Origin: Stictocephala bisonia
Taxonomy: Eukaryota > Arthropoda > Insecta > Hemiptera > Membracidae
DNA length: 64,000 bases
Assembly: GCA_035578905.1 (NCBI GenBank)
Contig: JAQJVL010000029.1
Coordinates: 4,543,748-4,607,747, forward strand
Direction of reading: 5' to 3'
The translations under genes were made by a program, and so were the position numbers. Positions 1-11,937 of the stretch are shown piece by piece (the first letter of the stretch is position 1; every line of letters begins with the position of its first letter). Under the pieces are notes generated by a model. It searched no databases. It saw nothing but the letters and a program-made list of their open reading frames with translations, and was not told the origin of the DNA.

Positions 1-1455
1 TTCCGTACGGCTGAACTTACAGTCCATTCCCATCGAACCTGGAAGTCATAGACCAACAGGGTGTCTGTTCCGTACGGCTGAACTTACAGTCCATTCCCAT
101 CGAACCTGGAAGTCATAGACCAACAGGGTGTCTGTTCCGTACGGCTGAACTTACAGTCCATTCCCATCGAACCTGGAAGTCATAGACCAACAGGGTGTCT
201 GTTCCGTACGGCTGAACTTACAGTCCATTCCCATCGAACCTGGAAGTCATAGACCAACAGGGTGTCTGTTCCGTACGGCTGAACTTACAGTCCATTCCCA
301 TCGAACCTGGAAGTCATAGACCAACAGGGTGTCTGTTCCGTACGGCTGAACTTACAGTCCATTCCCATCGAACCTGGAAGTCATAGACCAACAGGGTGTC
401 TGTTCCGTACGGCTGAACTTACAGTCCATTCCAATCGAACCTGGAAGTCATAGACCAACAGGGTGTCTGTTCCGTACGGCTGAACTTACAGTCCATTCCC
501 ATCGAACCTGGAAGTCATAGACCAACAGGGTGTCTGTTCCGTACGGCTGAACTTACAGTCCATTCCCATCGAACCTGGAAGTCATAGACCAACAGGGTGT
601 CTGTTCCGTACGGCTGAACTTACAGTCCATTCCCATCGAACCTGGAAGTCATAGACCAACAGGGTGTCTGTTCCGTACGGCTGAACTTACAGTCCATTCC
701 CATCGAACCTGGAAGTCATAGACCAACAGGGTGTCTGTTCCGTACGGCTGAACTTACAGTCCATTCCCATCGAACCTGGAAGTCATAGACCAGCAGGGTG
801 TCTGTTCCGTACGGCTGAACTTACAGTCCATTCCCATCGAACCTGGAAGTCATAGACCAACAGGGTGTCTGTTCCGTACGGCTGAACTTACAGTCCATTC
901 CCATCGAACCTGGAAGTCATAGACCAACAGGGTGTCTGTTCCGTACGGCTGAACTTACAGTCCATTCCCATCGAACCTGGAAGTCATAGACCAACAGGGT
1001 GTCTGTTCCGTACGGCTGAACTTACAGTCCATTCCCATCGAACCTGGAAGTCATAGACCAACAGGGTGTCTGTTCCGTACGGCTGAACTTACAGTCCATT
1101 TTCATCGAACCTGGAAGTCATAGACCAGCAGGGTGTCTGTTCCGTACGGCTGAACTTACAGTCCATTCCCATCGAACCTGGAAGTCATAGACCAACAGGG
1201 TGTCTGTTCCGTACGGCTGAACTTACAGTCCATTCCCATCGAACCTGGAAGTCATAGACCAACAGGGTGTCTGTTCCGTACGGCTGAACTTACAGTCCAT
1301 TCCCATCGAACCTGGTAGTCATAGACCAACAGGGTGTCTGTTCCGTACGGCTGAACTTACAGTCCATTCCCATCGAACCTGGAAGTCATAGACCAACAGG
1401 GTGTCTGTTCCGTACGGCTGAACTTACAGTCCATTCCCATCGAACCTGGAAGTCA
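1..1455. repeat. 67-bp satellite array (about 21.7 copies)
   Basis: A head-to-tail array with an exact period of 67 bases (unit starts at 1, 68, 135 and so on). Copies are nearly identical; only a few point changes are visible, for example near 433, 793, 1100-1130 and 1315. Each unit contains the 8-bp palindrome CCGTACGG. The array runs off the left edge of the window, so its true length is unknown. It stops abruptly at 1455, about 630 bases before the proposed E93 start codon. The low divergence suggests recent amplification or homogenisation. No coding signal is seen. Confidence 0.98.
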
Positions 1456-2088
1456 AACATGCGGAAACAGAGTATTTGATACGTAAGTTGAATTTATTTC
1501 GTTTCAAATTTACTTAGGATTTGTTTATCATATAAGCAGATGTTTCCTTTTTTAAATAGTCTTTTATTAAACTCTCCTGTTATTTGATCCATTTTTAAAA
1601 GTTAGGTTACAGTATATCCACGTAGCGCTGTTCAATTATCAAAACCCATTCCTATATTTTTATTGTTATAAATATTTAATTATATTTTGTGTTTGTATTT
1701 TTGTATTTAAAAAGACTTCACTCGCCAGTTAACATGGGCCTGCAGACCTGTGCATGAACTTTATTCGATAAGTGAAGTACCGACCGTTAGCTCATTGGGG
1801 GTTCGAACCTTAGTAGCCCTCCGAACCGAGCCCTCCGCAGTCCGAAGCTTTAGCCACTCAGCCACAACGTCTAATAAAAATAGGTGACAATAAAAACTTC
1901 AAACTAAATATTTGTTATATTTTTTCTATAAAAATAAAGATGAATTTTATACATTCCAACGCGCAATTTCATTCTTAATAAAATGCATTTATTTAGAAAA
2001 AATCGTTTAAAATAACTGTTTAGTTTGAATACGCGAGATCGTATGTTTGGTTCGAAAATAACAGTGTTCTTAAGGGATTAAAATCAAC
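1456..2088 (+). other. Upstream flank or 5' UTR of E93
   Basis: AT-rich DNA between the 67-bp satellite and the proposed E93 start codon. It includes an antisense SINE (1727-1873). An in-frame TAA at 2071-2073 lies 18 bases before the ATG, so the reading frame does not extend upstream. A possible splice acceptor (AACAG) ends near 2063, so further 5' non-coding exons could lie outside the window. No convincing TATA box plus initiator pair was found. Confidence 0.45.
1727..1873 (-). mobile_element. tRNA-derived SINE (family 1), antisense to E93
   Basis: On the minus strand the segment begins with a tRNA-like head. It has a box-A-like GTGGCTGAGTGGCTAAAGC and a box-B-like GGTTCGAACC, followed by a body that ends in a tail reading roughly GAATAAAGTTCATGCACAG. 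The same head and tail occur at 5722-5845, and a related tail ends the element at 15428-15607. The acceptor stem does not close, so this is not a functional tRNA gene. Confidence 0.72.
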
Positions 2089-2140
2089 ATGGCCGAAATC
2101 CTCCGCCAGCCTCTGGAGACTCTTGAAAGGAATTTTAAAA
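2089..2140 (+). CDS. E93: E93 exon 1: start codon and first 17 codons
   Basis: A short open segment that starts with ATG in a good insect context (ATCAACATGG), with an in-frame stop 18 bases upstream. It ends at a strong donor (AAAA|GTGAGTAG) at 2141. It encodes MAEILRQPLETLERNFK plus the first base of codon 18. Exon 2 begins with the two bases that complete this codon as AGT (Ser). Across the junction the protein reads NFKSLEQVAEKLMG, which resembles from memory the N-terminal GFES-ILEGL region of the long LCOR isoform. The support is phase, donor, start context and this similarity. It is the least certain exon because it is short and lies 27.7 kb from exon 2. A different or additional first exon is possible. 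Confidence 0.62.
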
Positions 2141-3309
2141 GTGAGTAGGGAGAAAATTGAATATTAAATGCCTGAGTTGTAAATCTACTTATAAACGTGG
2201 TTGGTTTTTAATCTAAAACAATGTTCATACAAATCATGACTTTTCTCCTAATTATTATTATAAAAACAAACCACCTACTACCGTGAACAAAGACATTGGT
2301 TGCAGAAGAATCCTCCCCATCCTTGAATTGTCTGAGCAAAAATTCTATAATTTTGCGTTAGTTCACTGGTGTTCCTATGGCTTAGACATGGTAGCCCAGA
2401 CCTTGACTAGGCTTCTATATTAGCAGTCTGCACACAAAATCGAAATATAAGAAAATAGTATCAGTTAGACCTAATAAATACACTATAATCATACATTTCT
2501 TTCTTAAACTACCCACTTATTTTAGTTTTGACAACCAATACCAATATTTGTTTTTAACAATATCATCTTTAAAATTACTAATTACAGCTAAATAAATTAC
2601 TAATATTATTCATATGTCTACTTATTCTAAGTCATGATGGTTAAAAAATTAAAAACGAGTAAATAATTCGAGCGTAGCTTTAATACAATATAATAACATA
2701 TAAAGTACAAATACTGTTATAATCTATTTCACCATATTCACACCGGAGGTACTCACAAAATAGGAAGGTATCTGGTCTGAGGATGGTGAACGTGTTTACT
2801 GAAATTGATCACCAAAAACTTACTTGAACTGTTCACAGCATTTAACTGTTTGGGTCTTTTAACATGTTATCTATGTAATGTGCTAATTAAAGCACCGTTT
2901 GTTAGTAAATGTTCGCAAAATTTACTTTACATTTGTAGTTTCAAAGCACATTTAAAAATTGAAAGAGCCAGTAGTAACATTAAAAAATAATAAAAGGAAG
3001 TAATATTTGAGACAAAAAAAGTTTCAAAGTGTTTATAAGTCGCTTTCAAAACAAGGGATACAACTTGGCTATCAGTATTACATACGTTAAAAATTGGTGT
3101 TTCATTAGTTGTAAGTGTTGGTTATGATAATACATTGATAATGCTTAGTGTTAGAAAGGTACAACACTCGTTAGTTATAATAAGACAAGCGAGGAAAGTA
3201 ACACTATTTCTACGCTATACGAACGTTGGTACCATAAATTCATAGATTGGTCTAGCGTCTAATAGTTAACTAAAGTATATTTTTGATTTGACCATGTACA
3301 ATATATTCT
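2141..3309 (+). other. Intron 1, first part: AT-rich, no gene seen
   Basis: AT-rich intronic DNA directly after the exon 1 donor. The only open reading frames are about 60 codons long, of low-complexity composition and without recognisable motifs. No repeats or RNA genes are evident. Confidence 0.6.
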
Positions 3310-3724
3310 CTTTCTTATTCTTGGCATTATATTTGAGACGGTGACATAACTTTGTGCGCATTTTAAGGTGAATATGAATGACATGTTGAGTGTTGATGAC
3401 CTGTGTAGTCTGGTTACTAACTGAGCTCGACTGTTGCTCAGAAAGGGCAATTTATTTATAGCCAGTGCTTCTAAGAGACATACAGCTTTACGTGGAATCC
3501 AAACCACGTAGTATTGATATGATTTTCAGCTTATTGACAAGCCTGATACTCAGTTCTGTCCCCTGTACAACACCCGTTGTCTGTCCATGTTGGGTGGATA
3601 CTGATTAACACCCAACATGGACACACCAGGCTTCTCTAGTAGTGTCCATGTGGATGGCAACCATTCAGCGAACGCTATGTCGTATTAAGAGGACCGAACA
3701 TAGAAATTATTGCCTACAATCTCC
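3310..3724 (-). mobile_element. Dispersed SINE-like retroposon (family 2), minus-strand copy
   Basis: On the minus strand this matches the copies at 16388-17128, 22340-22655 and 27163-27560 over several blocks: TGGAGATTGTAGGC, GTTCGGTCC (a box-B-like motif), the GTGTCCATGTTGG block, the TACGTGGTTTGGATTCCACG block, the CCCTTTCTGAG block and the CATTCATATTCACC tail. The 82-codon minus-strand reading frame at 3259-3507 lies mostly inside the repeat and is not a gene. This copy also contains a 15-bp perfect hairpin (3582-3623). Confidence 0.75.
3582..3623. repeat. Perfect 15-bp inverted repeat (hairpin)
   Basis: The arms TGTCCATGTTGGGTG (3582-3596) and CACCCAACATGGACA (3609-3623) are exact reverse complements separated by 12 bases. 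The hairpin lies inside a family 2 retroposon copy. Other copies show mainly one arm, so it may reflect a local inverted duplication. Confidence 0.85.
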
Positions 3725-4858
3725 ACATATGAAATATACTGAGTAAATGCGAATTACTTCGGTTGCTGAGCAGATAAAACTGTCTCCATGCCTATTAAAT
3801 AGTTGTTAATTAGCCTGTAATTATCGTCAATTCCCGGAAGCAACAACCATTGAAACATTAGTTTATTAAATAATTTAAACTCCCCAATCAGTTAATCAGT
3901 ATATAAAATCCAGTCAAATATATCACTATTAAAACAAAATTGTAAACCGATCATTCCAATATTAATGGTGTTACTTAAGCCTTTTAGAAGATACACCAGA
4001 ACCTTTAAGTCCGAAGATAAACAGCATACAGTTTGCTAGTAGTAGCAGAACTGTTCTGATACGTCGACGTGTGAAATACTTGGGATGTGTTCATTGGTAG
4101 GTCGTACAGTGGTGTTTATGTGGGTTGTGATGGTAGCACTTGTGTATTAGGTTACCATACGAGGTGGTAAATTGTTCAATTAAAAGTATCTAACCTTGCA
4201 CGCCTAGCGTGCCATTCTATTCGCTCGCTACGCTCGCATTACCTCGACCTTCGGCTGTGACTCAGATTGGAAGTACAGAACTGTTATATATATACTATTA
4301 AACAGAACAAATATTTAGTATTGATTTCGAAAATCAGCTTTTTATGTTGACCTATTGCCTTGATATTCTTATGGGAGAAAAGGGTTCTTATAAGGGTTGT
4401 TTCTAAACTTTTGCAGTTGAATTTTGTAAAAAAAAAAAAATGCTTTCTCAGTTCAATGCTATGATACAAAATCTGCATTCCCTAAAAAGTTCAAGTCAAA
4501 TGGCGTAAAGTTTTGGAGATCTAGAGAAAAAACAGCGCTTGGTAAATCACTTATATACGGAGAATTTTGGATATTTGTTTCATTTCAGCCTGTCTTATTA
4601 ACAGAAAGAAATAATTATTTTTAAAACACGTATAATTAAAGGAAACAGAAATAGACATCACTTTTGGCGTTTCCCATTTAGAAGGTCACTCACTATCTGC
4701 TGCTGAAACATTAGACTGTTTAACTTCATTTACAATTATTTAGAAGGGAGAAAAAATATCAACCTCTTTGTTTACCATTACGGACTAATCCGCTTTAAGT
4801 AAATAATTGTATTGTTGCTGTGCTAATACTTCTTATTGAAATTTGGCACCCTAAATTG

Positions 4859-4868
4859 TTCAAGGTCA
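4859..4868 (+). promoter_or_regulatory. FTZ-F1/ERR-type monomer site TCAAGGTCA
   Basis: TCAAGGTCA, preceded by T, matches the extended nuclear-receptor half-site bound by FTZ-F1 and ERR (YCAAGGYCR). It lies in intron 1, about 2.7 kb after exon 1. A single such match is compatible with chance in 64 kb; see the paired sites at 7318-7359. Confidence 0.3.
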
Positions 4869-5026
4869 ACCTCAACCTTTAAATGATTTTATGGAGGCCT
4901 AAAATAAAGTATAGTTTCTGTAACACCACACACTAGACACACGGAATGTATAGCTACTAGACATTCAAACTTTTTATATCGTCTCTTAGATAAAAGTGTC
5001 CAGACAAGGGGTGGTTTTAGTGGACA

Positions 5027-5561
5027 GTGTTAAATAACATCATCGATTAGTAAGACAACTAAATAACATCATCGATTAGTAAGACAATTAAATAACATCA
5101 TCGATTAGTAAGACAATTAAATAACATCATCGATTAGTAAGACAATTAAATAACCTCATCGATTAGTAAGACAATTAAATAACCTCATCGATTAGTACGA
5201 CAATTAAATAACATCATCGATTAGTAAGACAATTAAATAACCTCATCTATTAGTAAGACAATTAAATAACCTCCTCGATTAGTAAGACAATTAAATAACC
5301 TCATCGATTAGTAAGACAATTAAATAACCTCATCGATTAGTAAGACAATTAAATAACATCATCGATTAGTAAGACAATTAAATAACCTCATCGATTAGTA
5401 AGACAATTAAATAACCTCATCGATTAGTAAGACAATTAAATAACCTCATCGATTAGTAAGACAATTAAATAACATCATCGATTAGTAAGACAATTAAATA
5501 ACATCATCGATTAGTAAGACAATTAAATAACCTCATCGACTAGTAAGACAACTAAATAAAC
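5027..5561. repeat. 29-bp tandem repeat (about 18 copies)
   Basis: Tandem units of 29 bases (AACATCATCGATTAGTAAGA followed by CAATTAAAT). Two main variants, AACATCATC and AACCTCATC, are intermingled. Edge copies carry ACTAAAT instead of ATTAAAT at both ends, which is typical of arrays homogenised from the middle. There are no spacers and no coding potential. Confidence 0.97.
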
Positions 5562-5721
5562 AAACTATAAAATAGGATTATTTTATGTGTTCGTTTCCAA
5601 ACACTGGACTATTATGTTAAGAGTTATAGAAATTATTTTTAATGGGTTTTGCTAGTGTTAAGTTATGATCACTTCAATTGATCATCCTAATCTCTTGTGT
5701 GGCAATTTGTTTTGGTTTTGC

Positions 5722-5845
5722 TATTATGGTCTGTGCGTGAACTTTATTCAACGACTGAATTACCGACCGTTAGTCCGGTTGGAGATTCGAACCGGGAACT
5801 TGTCCTGTTCAGTCCGCAGCTTTAGCCACTGAGCCTCAAGCAATT
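5722..5845 (-). mobile_element. tRNA-derived SINE (family 1), second copy
   Basis: The minus-strand sequence begins GAGGCTCAGTGGCTAAAGC (box-A-like). It contains CCCGGTTCGAATCTCC (box-B-like) and ends in a body and tail (CTAACGGTCGGTA, then GAATAAAGTTCACGCACAG) shared with the copy at 1727-1873. It is antisense to E93. The tRNA fold is degenerate. Confidence 0.75.
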
Positions 5846-6967
5846 TAAACTTGTCTTGCTAGTGTTTAGTAGTGAAGTTTTCATTTGGCCTTGCAAACAT
5901 TTGACGATCTAGTCCTACAGAATTCCACAAACGCCCCCTTTCCCACTCTTAATGTAATGTTGTTCAAAATTTAAGAAACTCCCATTTTTGATAGGATTAC
6001 CATAGAGACATAAATATCTCGTAGCTAGATTCTTCCTCAGTTGTAAAGAGCTTTTTCATGGTATTCAACAGGGGTTTATAATTGAGAATTTTGTTTTACT
6101 TCCGTAACTCCCTAATGTAGGTGTAGTGGTGAATTCTCATACAACCCAAAAGCCCAAACAATATTCGTTTATTTTTTTTCCCAATAAAAGTCTTAACAAG
6201 AGTGAGGGACTTCTACTTTGTATGAGTAAAGGTTGTCACTATCAAAGTTAGAAAAATATGTTTTTAAGGATTTTGTAAGACGTGTTGTAAATGAAACTTT
6301 TAGAGAAAACATGTAACTTTCTAATTCCTTGACCAATTTATTCTGATACCACTGTTAGAGTTCTCGTTCTGTCATTATCAATGTTTTGGCCAGTGAGCTT
6401 TTACAGAAAATCTATTTTGTTCAATACGAAAATGGACTGCGAACCTAGGGCATGTTAAAATGGTTTTTTAATCTATAAAATGTCGAATTATCAAACTGTC
6501 GAGTGCATTCAATATGCGTGGAGTCGACAACAATGGTTCACGTATGCTTTCTTGTACGCAGATACATCATTCATCTGTACGCCTGTCGCATATCAATACA
6601 GTAATAATGTATTCAAAAGTATCTAATAATATATTCTTAAATTATTAGATCAAGTTTACCTTAAATCAATTTTACCAGGATTTATTACTTGTTGAATGAA
6701 GATGGTTTACTCTGTATTCTGGATGAGCTCGATACTACTATATTGAAAGAAATACTTGGGTCTTTATAGTAAAAGCTCAACCATTTTTCTAATGGTTTTA
6801 TTTAGTTTGATAGATGGTACAGAGAAACTACATAATTGCTAGTGAGCCGTACTCATAGTTCATAAAACATAAGGCAGTGAATAAAAAGTAGGCTAAAAAA
6901 GCTGGAAGCTTACTAAAATTAGGATTAGTTGGCGGGGTTTACAACCTTGACCCATCCCTCTGCTTTG
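5846..6967 (+). other. Intron 1: unique AT-rich sequence
   Basis: AT-rich intronic DNA. No gene, RNA or clear repeat was recognised. Confidence 0.5.
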
Positions 6968-7050
6968 CAAACGTACCCTAACCTAACTTAACCTAACATA
7001 ACGCAACCTAACTTAACCTGATCAGACCTAACATAACCTAATTTAAACTA
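6968..7050. repeat. Degenerate CCTAA-rich tract (telomere-like)
   Basis: The motif CCTAAC/CTTAAC/CATAAC recurs about ten times (CCTAACCTAACTTAACC and onward). CCTAA is the complement of the usual insect telomere repeat TTAGG. The copies are imperfect and interrupted, so this is an interstitial, degenerate tract or a simple repeat that resembles one. A shorter tract of the same kind lies at 32236-32300. Confidence 0.6.
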
Positions 7051-7317
7051 AATAAAGTTAGTTTTTTTCCAAAACTAGCACAGAAAATAATAATAGCCGT
7101 TGTCCTTTTATAAAAAAAACATTCATTTACTATTTTCTCCATTGTTATTTTTGTATAAAAATCACTTGTCTGATTCTCAATCACATGAGACTATTTAAAT
7201 GTATTCAGTTTAAAGATAAATACAATAAAAAGGAGACCGCGGGGACAGTTTGTTTGTGTGGCCCAGTGTGCGGGGACAGTGTTGCCCAGTGTGGCCATCG
7301 CTAGTTGTAGTTAGTAC

Positions 7318-7359
7318 TCAAGGTCAGACATCTATTTCATCATATGACTATGACCTTGG
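7318..7359 (+). promoter_or_regulatory. Pair of inverted FTZ-F1/ERR-type sites in intron 1
   Basis: TCAAGGTCA lies at 7318-7326. TGACCTTGG (CCAAGGTCA on the minus strand) lies at 7351-7359. Both fit the extended half-site YCAAGGYCR. They face each other with 24 bases between them and lie about 5.2 kb into intron 1. Beta-FTZ-F1 is known as a competence factor for E93 induction by ecdysone in Drosophila, so the location is meaningful, but function here is an inference. Confidence 0.4.
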
Positions 7360-8730
7360 CTCTATGATTAGCTAGTCATTATCAACACTGTCCTAGCCCA
7401 CCAATACTCTCGTTTATACTGCACTAACTGCTGGTACAAATGTTACGCAAACATTAAAGGTATTGGAGGGGGTGAGAATGTGCTATTAGCAAGGTTACAC
7501 GTGTAAAATGGTTTCAATTTATTGTGTATAATTTACTGATGTTAAGTTATTGTCCATATTTTCCACAGTGTGAATAAGGAAGTCAATTAACCAAGTGTTG
7601 GGTTCAAATCTGACTCTTCAATCAGAGACTTTTTACTTTAATTTACTATAAATGTTTAAAATGTTTACTATTTATGATTATCTGGTTGTATATTTAAAAA
7701 CTATCCTTTATTATATCTAAAGTATTATGGGTCGAATAATTTATTATACAAAAGTATCATATCTAGAAAATAAAGTGGCCTATGATAGTTTTATGTGTGA
7801 TATTTTGTCGTGGTTTTGTTATTTTAGTTTACATTTAGACTTCTGTTTCGTAGTTCACGAAATAACAGTGAAAATGTTTTAGCTATTTGGCTATAAAATA
7901 AAAAACTCACTTACCATTCATTAGGCTGGGGTATTTTTAGTTATAATATACACAGGTTCAGAAAAATTTGTTTAAATTGAATGAGATCATTAACAAAATA
8001 GCGCTTATAGATTATGTAAAAACAAGACAATGGGGGGTTTTTTAGTCTCCATAGTTCTCATCAAATACCAACATAACTGAGTATAGTGGTAGTACAACGG
8101 CACGTCAAATATATATTAATTATTTGTAAAATGTAAGTATTTGTTTTAAAAAAGGTGAACAAATCTATTTTCAACCATTTTGCTCTATACTGATTTTGAT
8201 GAAACAATATTTAACTGCAAATTTATATTGTAAATATTTTTTAGAGATATATTTAATATAATGTTAGGACTTACTTAAATATATTTTAAAAGATTTTGGA
8301 ATCAAGAAAGATTTTGTTATGTGTGAAGTAAATTATATCTATTGAAGTGTATTTTCAAAATTAAAAAAAAAAATCATTTTCTGAATTAGTTTGCTTAAAA
8401 TATATGTATTTTGTTTGTAAATAGCATTGTTGTAAATATTTCCTAGACACGTTTTGAATACAAGTACAGCTCAGTCTAAGCTATCTTATCTGTGCGTAAG
8501 TACTCAAACTGTGTTTAAGTACCTAGATTAAGTTAACTGATGACGGAAAGGCAACTTATCCTTAACAAGTAAGAATTACTTAAAACGCATGAAGTGGTTA
8601 GATAACTTTGAAAATTCGTAAAACAGGGAAATGTGCTCAGCAAACCTATTTTGATGACACTCATAGTGATATCAATGCTTATTCTAGCAAATCACACATG
8701 CTATAGGCCGTGTAACCCCCTGCAAACTTC
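7360..8730 (+). other. Intron 1: AT-rich, no gene seen
   Basis: Very AT-rich unique sequence leading up to the 77-bp array. No open frame or repeat worth reporting was recognised. Confidence 0.5.
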
Positions 8731-10963
8731 ATACTATTGTTGACAGTGTGGGTGTATTGTTGGGCGACCTGGAGATACAGTGACCGTAGGAGTTTGGTAA
8801 TTACTTCTTACTATTGTTGACAGTGTGGGTGTATTGTTGGGCGACCTGGAGATACAGTGACCGTAGGAGTTTGGTAATTACTTCTTACTATTGTTGACAG
8901 TGTGGGTGTATTGTTGGGCGACCTGGAGATACAGTGACCGTAGGAGTTTGGTAATTACTTCTTACTATTGTTGACAGTGTGGGTGTATTGTTGGACGACC
9001 TGGAGATACAGTGACCGTAGGAGTTTGGTAATTACTTCTTACTATTGTTGACAGTGTGGGTGTATTGTTGGGCGACCTGGAGATACAGTGACCGTAGGAG
9101 TTTGGTAATTACTTCTTACTATTGTTGACAGTGTGGGTGTATTGTTGGACGACCTGGAGATACAGTGACCGTAGGAGTTTGGTAATTACTTCTTACTATT
9201 GTTGACAGTGTGGGTGTATTGTTGGGCGACCTGGAGATACAGTGACCGTAGGAGTTTGGTAATTACTTCTTACTATTGTTGACAGTGTGGGTGTATTGTT
9301 GGATGACCTGGAGATACAGTGACCGTAGGAGTTTGGTAATTACTTCTCACTATTGTTGACAGTGTGGGTGTATTGTTGGACGACCTGGAGATACAGTGAC
9401 CGTAGGAGTTTGGTAATTAATTCTTACTATTGTTGACAGTGTGGGTGTATTGTTGGGCGACCTGGAGATACAGTGATCGTAGGAGTTTGGTAATTACTTC
9501 TTACTATTGTTGACAGTGTGGGTGTATTGTTGGGCGACCTGGAGATACAGTGACCGTAGGAGTTTGGTAATTACTTCATACTATTGTTGACAGTGTGGGT
9601 TTATTGTTGGGCGACCTGGAGATACAGTGACCGTAGGAGTTTGGTAATTACTTCTTACTATTGTTGACAGTGTGGGTGTATTGTTGGGCGACCTGGAGAT
9701 ACAGTGACCGTAGGAGTTTGGTAATTACTTCATACTATTGTTGACAGTGTGGGTGTATTGTTGGACGACCTGGAGATACAGTGACCGTAGGAGTTTGGTA
9801 ATTACTTCTCACTATTGTTGACAGTGTGGGTGTATTGTTGGACGACCTGGAGATACAGTGACCGTAGGAGTTTGGTAATTACTTCTTACTATTGTTGACA
9901 GTGTGGGTGTATTATTGGACGACCTGGAGATACAGTGACCGTAGGAGTTTGGTAATTACTTCTTACTATTGTTGACAGTGTGGGTGTTTTATTGGACGAC
10001 CTGGAGATACAGTGACCGTAGGAGTTTGGTAATTACTTCTTACTATTGTTGACAGTGTGGGTGTATTGTTGGGCGACCTGGAGATACAGTGACCGTAGGA
10101 GTTTGGTAATTACTTCTTACTATTGTTGACAGTGTGGGTGTATTGTTGGACGACCTGGAGATACAGTGACCGTAGGAGTTTGGTAATTACTTCTTACTAT
10201 TGTTGACAGTGTGGGTGTATTGTTGGGCGACCTGGAGATACAGTGACCGTAGGAGTTTGGTAATTACTTCTTACTATTGTTGACAGTGTGGGTGTATTGT
10301 TGGACGACCTGGAGATACAGTGACCGTAGGAGTTTGGTAATTACTTCTTACTATTGTTGACAGTGTGGGTGTATTGTTTGGCGACCTGGAGATACAGTGA
10401 CCGTAGGAGTTTGGTAATTACTTCTTACTATTGTTGACAGTGTGGGTGTATTGTTGGACGACCTGGAGATACAGTGACCGTAGGAGTTTGGTAATTACTT
10501 CTTACTATTGTTGACAGTGTGGGTGTATTGTTGGGCGACCTGGAGATACAGTGACCGTAGGAGTTTGGTAATTACTTCTTACTATTGTTGACAGTGTGGG
10601 TGTATTGTTGGGCGACCTGGAGATACAGTGACCGTAGGAGTTTGGTAATTACTTCTTACTATTGTTGACAGTGTGGGTTTATTGTTGGGTGACCTGAAGA
10701 TACAGTGACCGTAGGAGTTTGGTAATTACTTCTTACTATTGTTGACAGTGTGAGTGTATTGTTGGGCGACCTGGAGATACAGTGACCGTAGGAGTTTGGT
10801 AATTACTTCTTACTATTGTTGACAGTGTGGGTGTATTGTTGGACGACCTGGAGATACAGTGACCGTAGGAGTTTGGTAATTACTTCTTACTATTGTTGAC
10901 AGTGTGGGTGTATTGTTGGGCGACCTGGAGATACAGTGACCGTAGGAGTTTGGTAATTACTCT
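8731..10963. repeat. 77-bp satellite array (29 copies)
   Basis: Units of 77 bases beginning ACTATTGTTGACAGTGTGGG, with starts at 8733, 8810 and so on. Copies differ at a few diagnostic sites, mainly TTGGGCGACC versus TTGGACGACC. In the right half these two types alternate over several copies, which suggests a 154-bp higher-order unit. The array is about 2.2 kb long and has no spacers or coding frame. Confidence 0.98.
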
Positions 10964-11071
10964 TGAACTTGTGTTTGTCTTCAACTTTTAGGTTGTACAA
11001 CAATGCCTTTTTACTTTCTCCCATATGCGTTAGCATAGAGAAATTATTGTGATCGTAAAATGTTTTTGAAA

Positions 11072-11553
11072 GTTGGTCTAAAAATCCAATTTAGAGTCCC
11101 CTGAACCCAAAAAAGGTGTTTTGTCCCGAAAAACACGTTTGATGTCTGTCCGTATGTGTATGTGTCTGTGTGTATGTGCACTTCATTAGAGACCAAACGG
11201 ATGAATCAAATTTTATGAAATTTGGTATGTATGTGCATTTAGTCAATATCTCCAGACTATTTTTTTCACTTTTTTTTGAAATTTTAGTTTATTTTTTTAT
11301 TTCTATGGTTAAAAAACATACAAAAATGCAATTCTCTCCAATAACGGCTCTAACAATTTTGATTAAATTTACAGGAAATATGTTAATCACAATTCAAAAT
11401 ATTTCAGTAAAAACCGCATGTCTCTAACCTGACTAGTTTTTTAGTTAGGGCTAAACAACATATTTGGGAATCGAACTGGAAATTTACAAATTTTTGAATT
11501 TTTAGTGTTTAATATGGGGGAGAGTTTGTGCCAATTCTTTGGAACCAGTTAAT
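11072..11553 (+). mobile_element. Dispersed repeat of unknown class, copy 1
   Basis: About 480 bases that align along almost their full length with 61507-62052. Shared landmarks are GGTCTAAAAATCCA, TGTCTGTCCGTATGTGTATG, GAGACCAAACGGAT, AATATCTCCAGAC, GTAAAAACCGCATGTCTCTAAC and GTGCCAATTCTTTGGAACC. The 85-codon frame at 11170-11427 lies inside it and is not conserved in the second copy. This copy lacks the 96-bp insert found in copy 2. It is probably a non-autonomous transposable element; the class is not recognised. Confidence 0.8.
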
Positions 11554-11937
11554 TTACGATAGGTTTCTTCGAAAATCAGCAATGTGCAAGTATCTGAGAT
11601 TATGTCCTATACTCAAACATAACACGTCGCATCCATCCTCAGCCACCCAGGCATTAATGTTCAGAGTTTCTTCTTCTCTATTAATGTTCTAGAGTGTAAT
11701 GATTAATTAGCGCTGTACTATCTCAATTACTATGCCCACAGCACCATTACTGTAGAAAGTGTCTGAGAAAACTATCTCAATTTGTACATCTTAACTAGCG
11801 ATCTCGACAGCTAAACAATACGGGACACTACCGTCAATCTGGACCGTCATAACTACGAGTATATACAACGCTACTGCGCTACTACCTACTGGCCTCAGTG
11901 GCTTGCAAAGTTCACACAAAAGAACGCCATTTTGCCG

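Noticed and set aside
1..1455. CRISPR-like regular repeats
   Set aside because: The repeats are continuous 67-bp units with no variable spacers, and the window is eukaryotic. The same holds for the other arrays.
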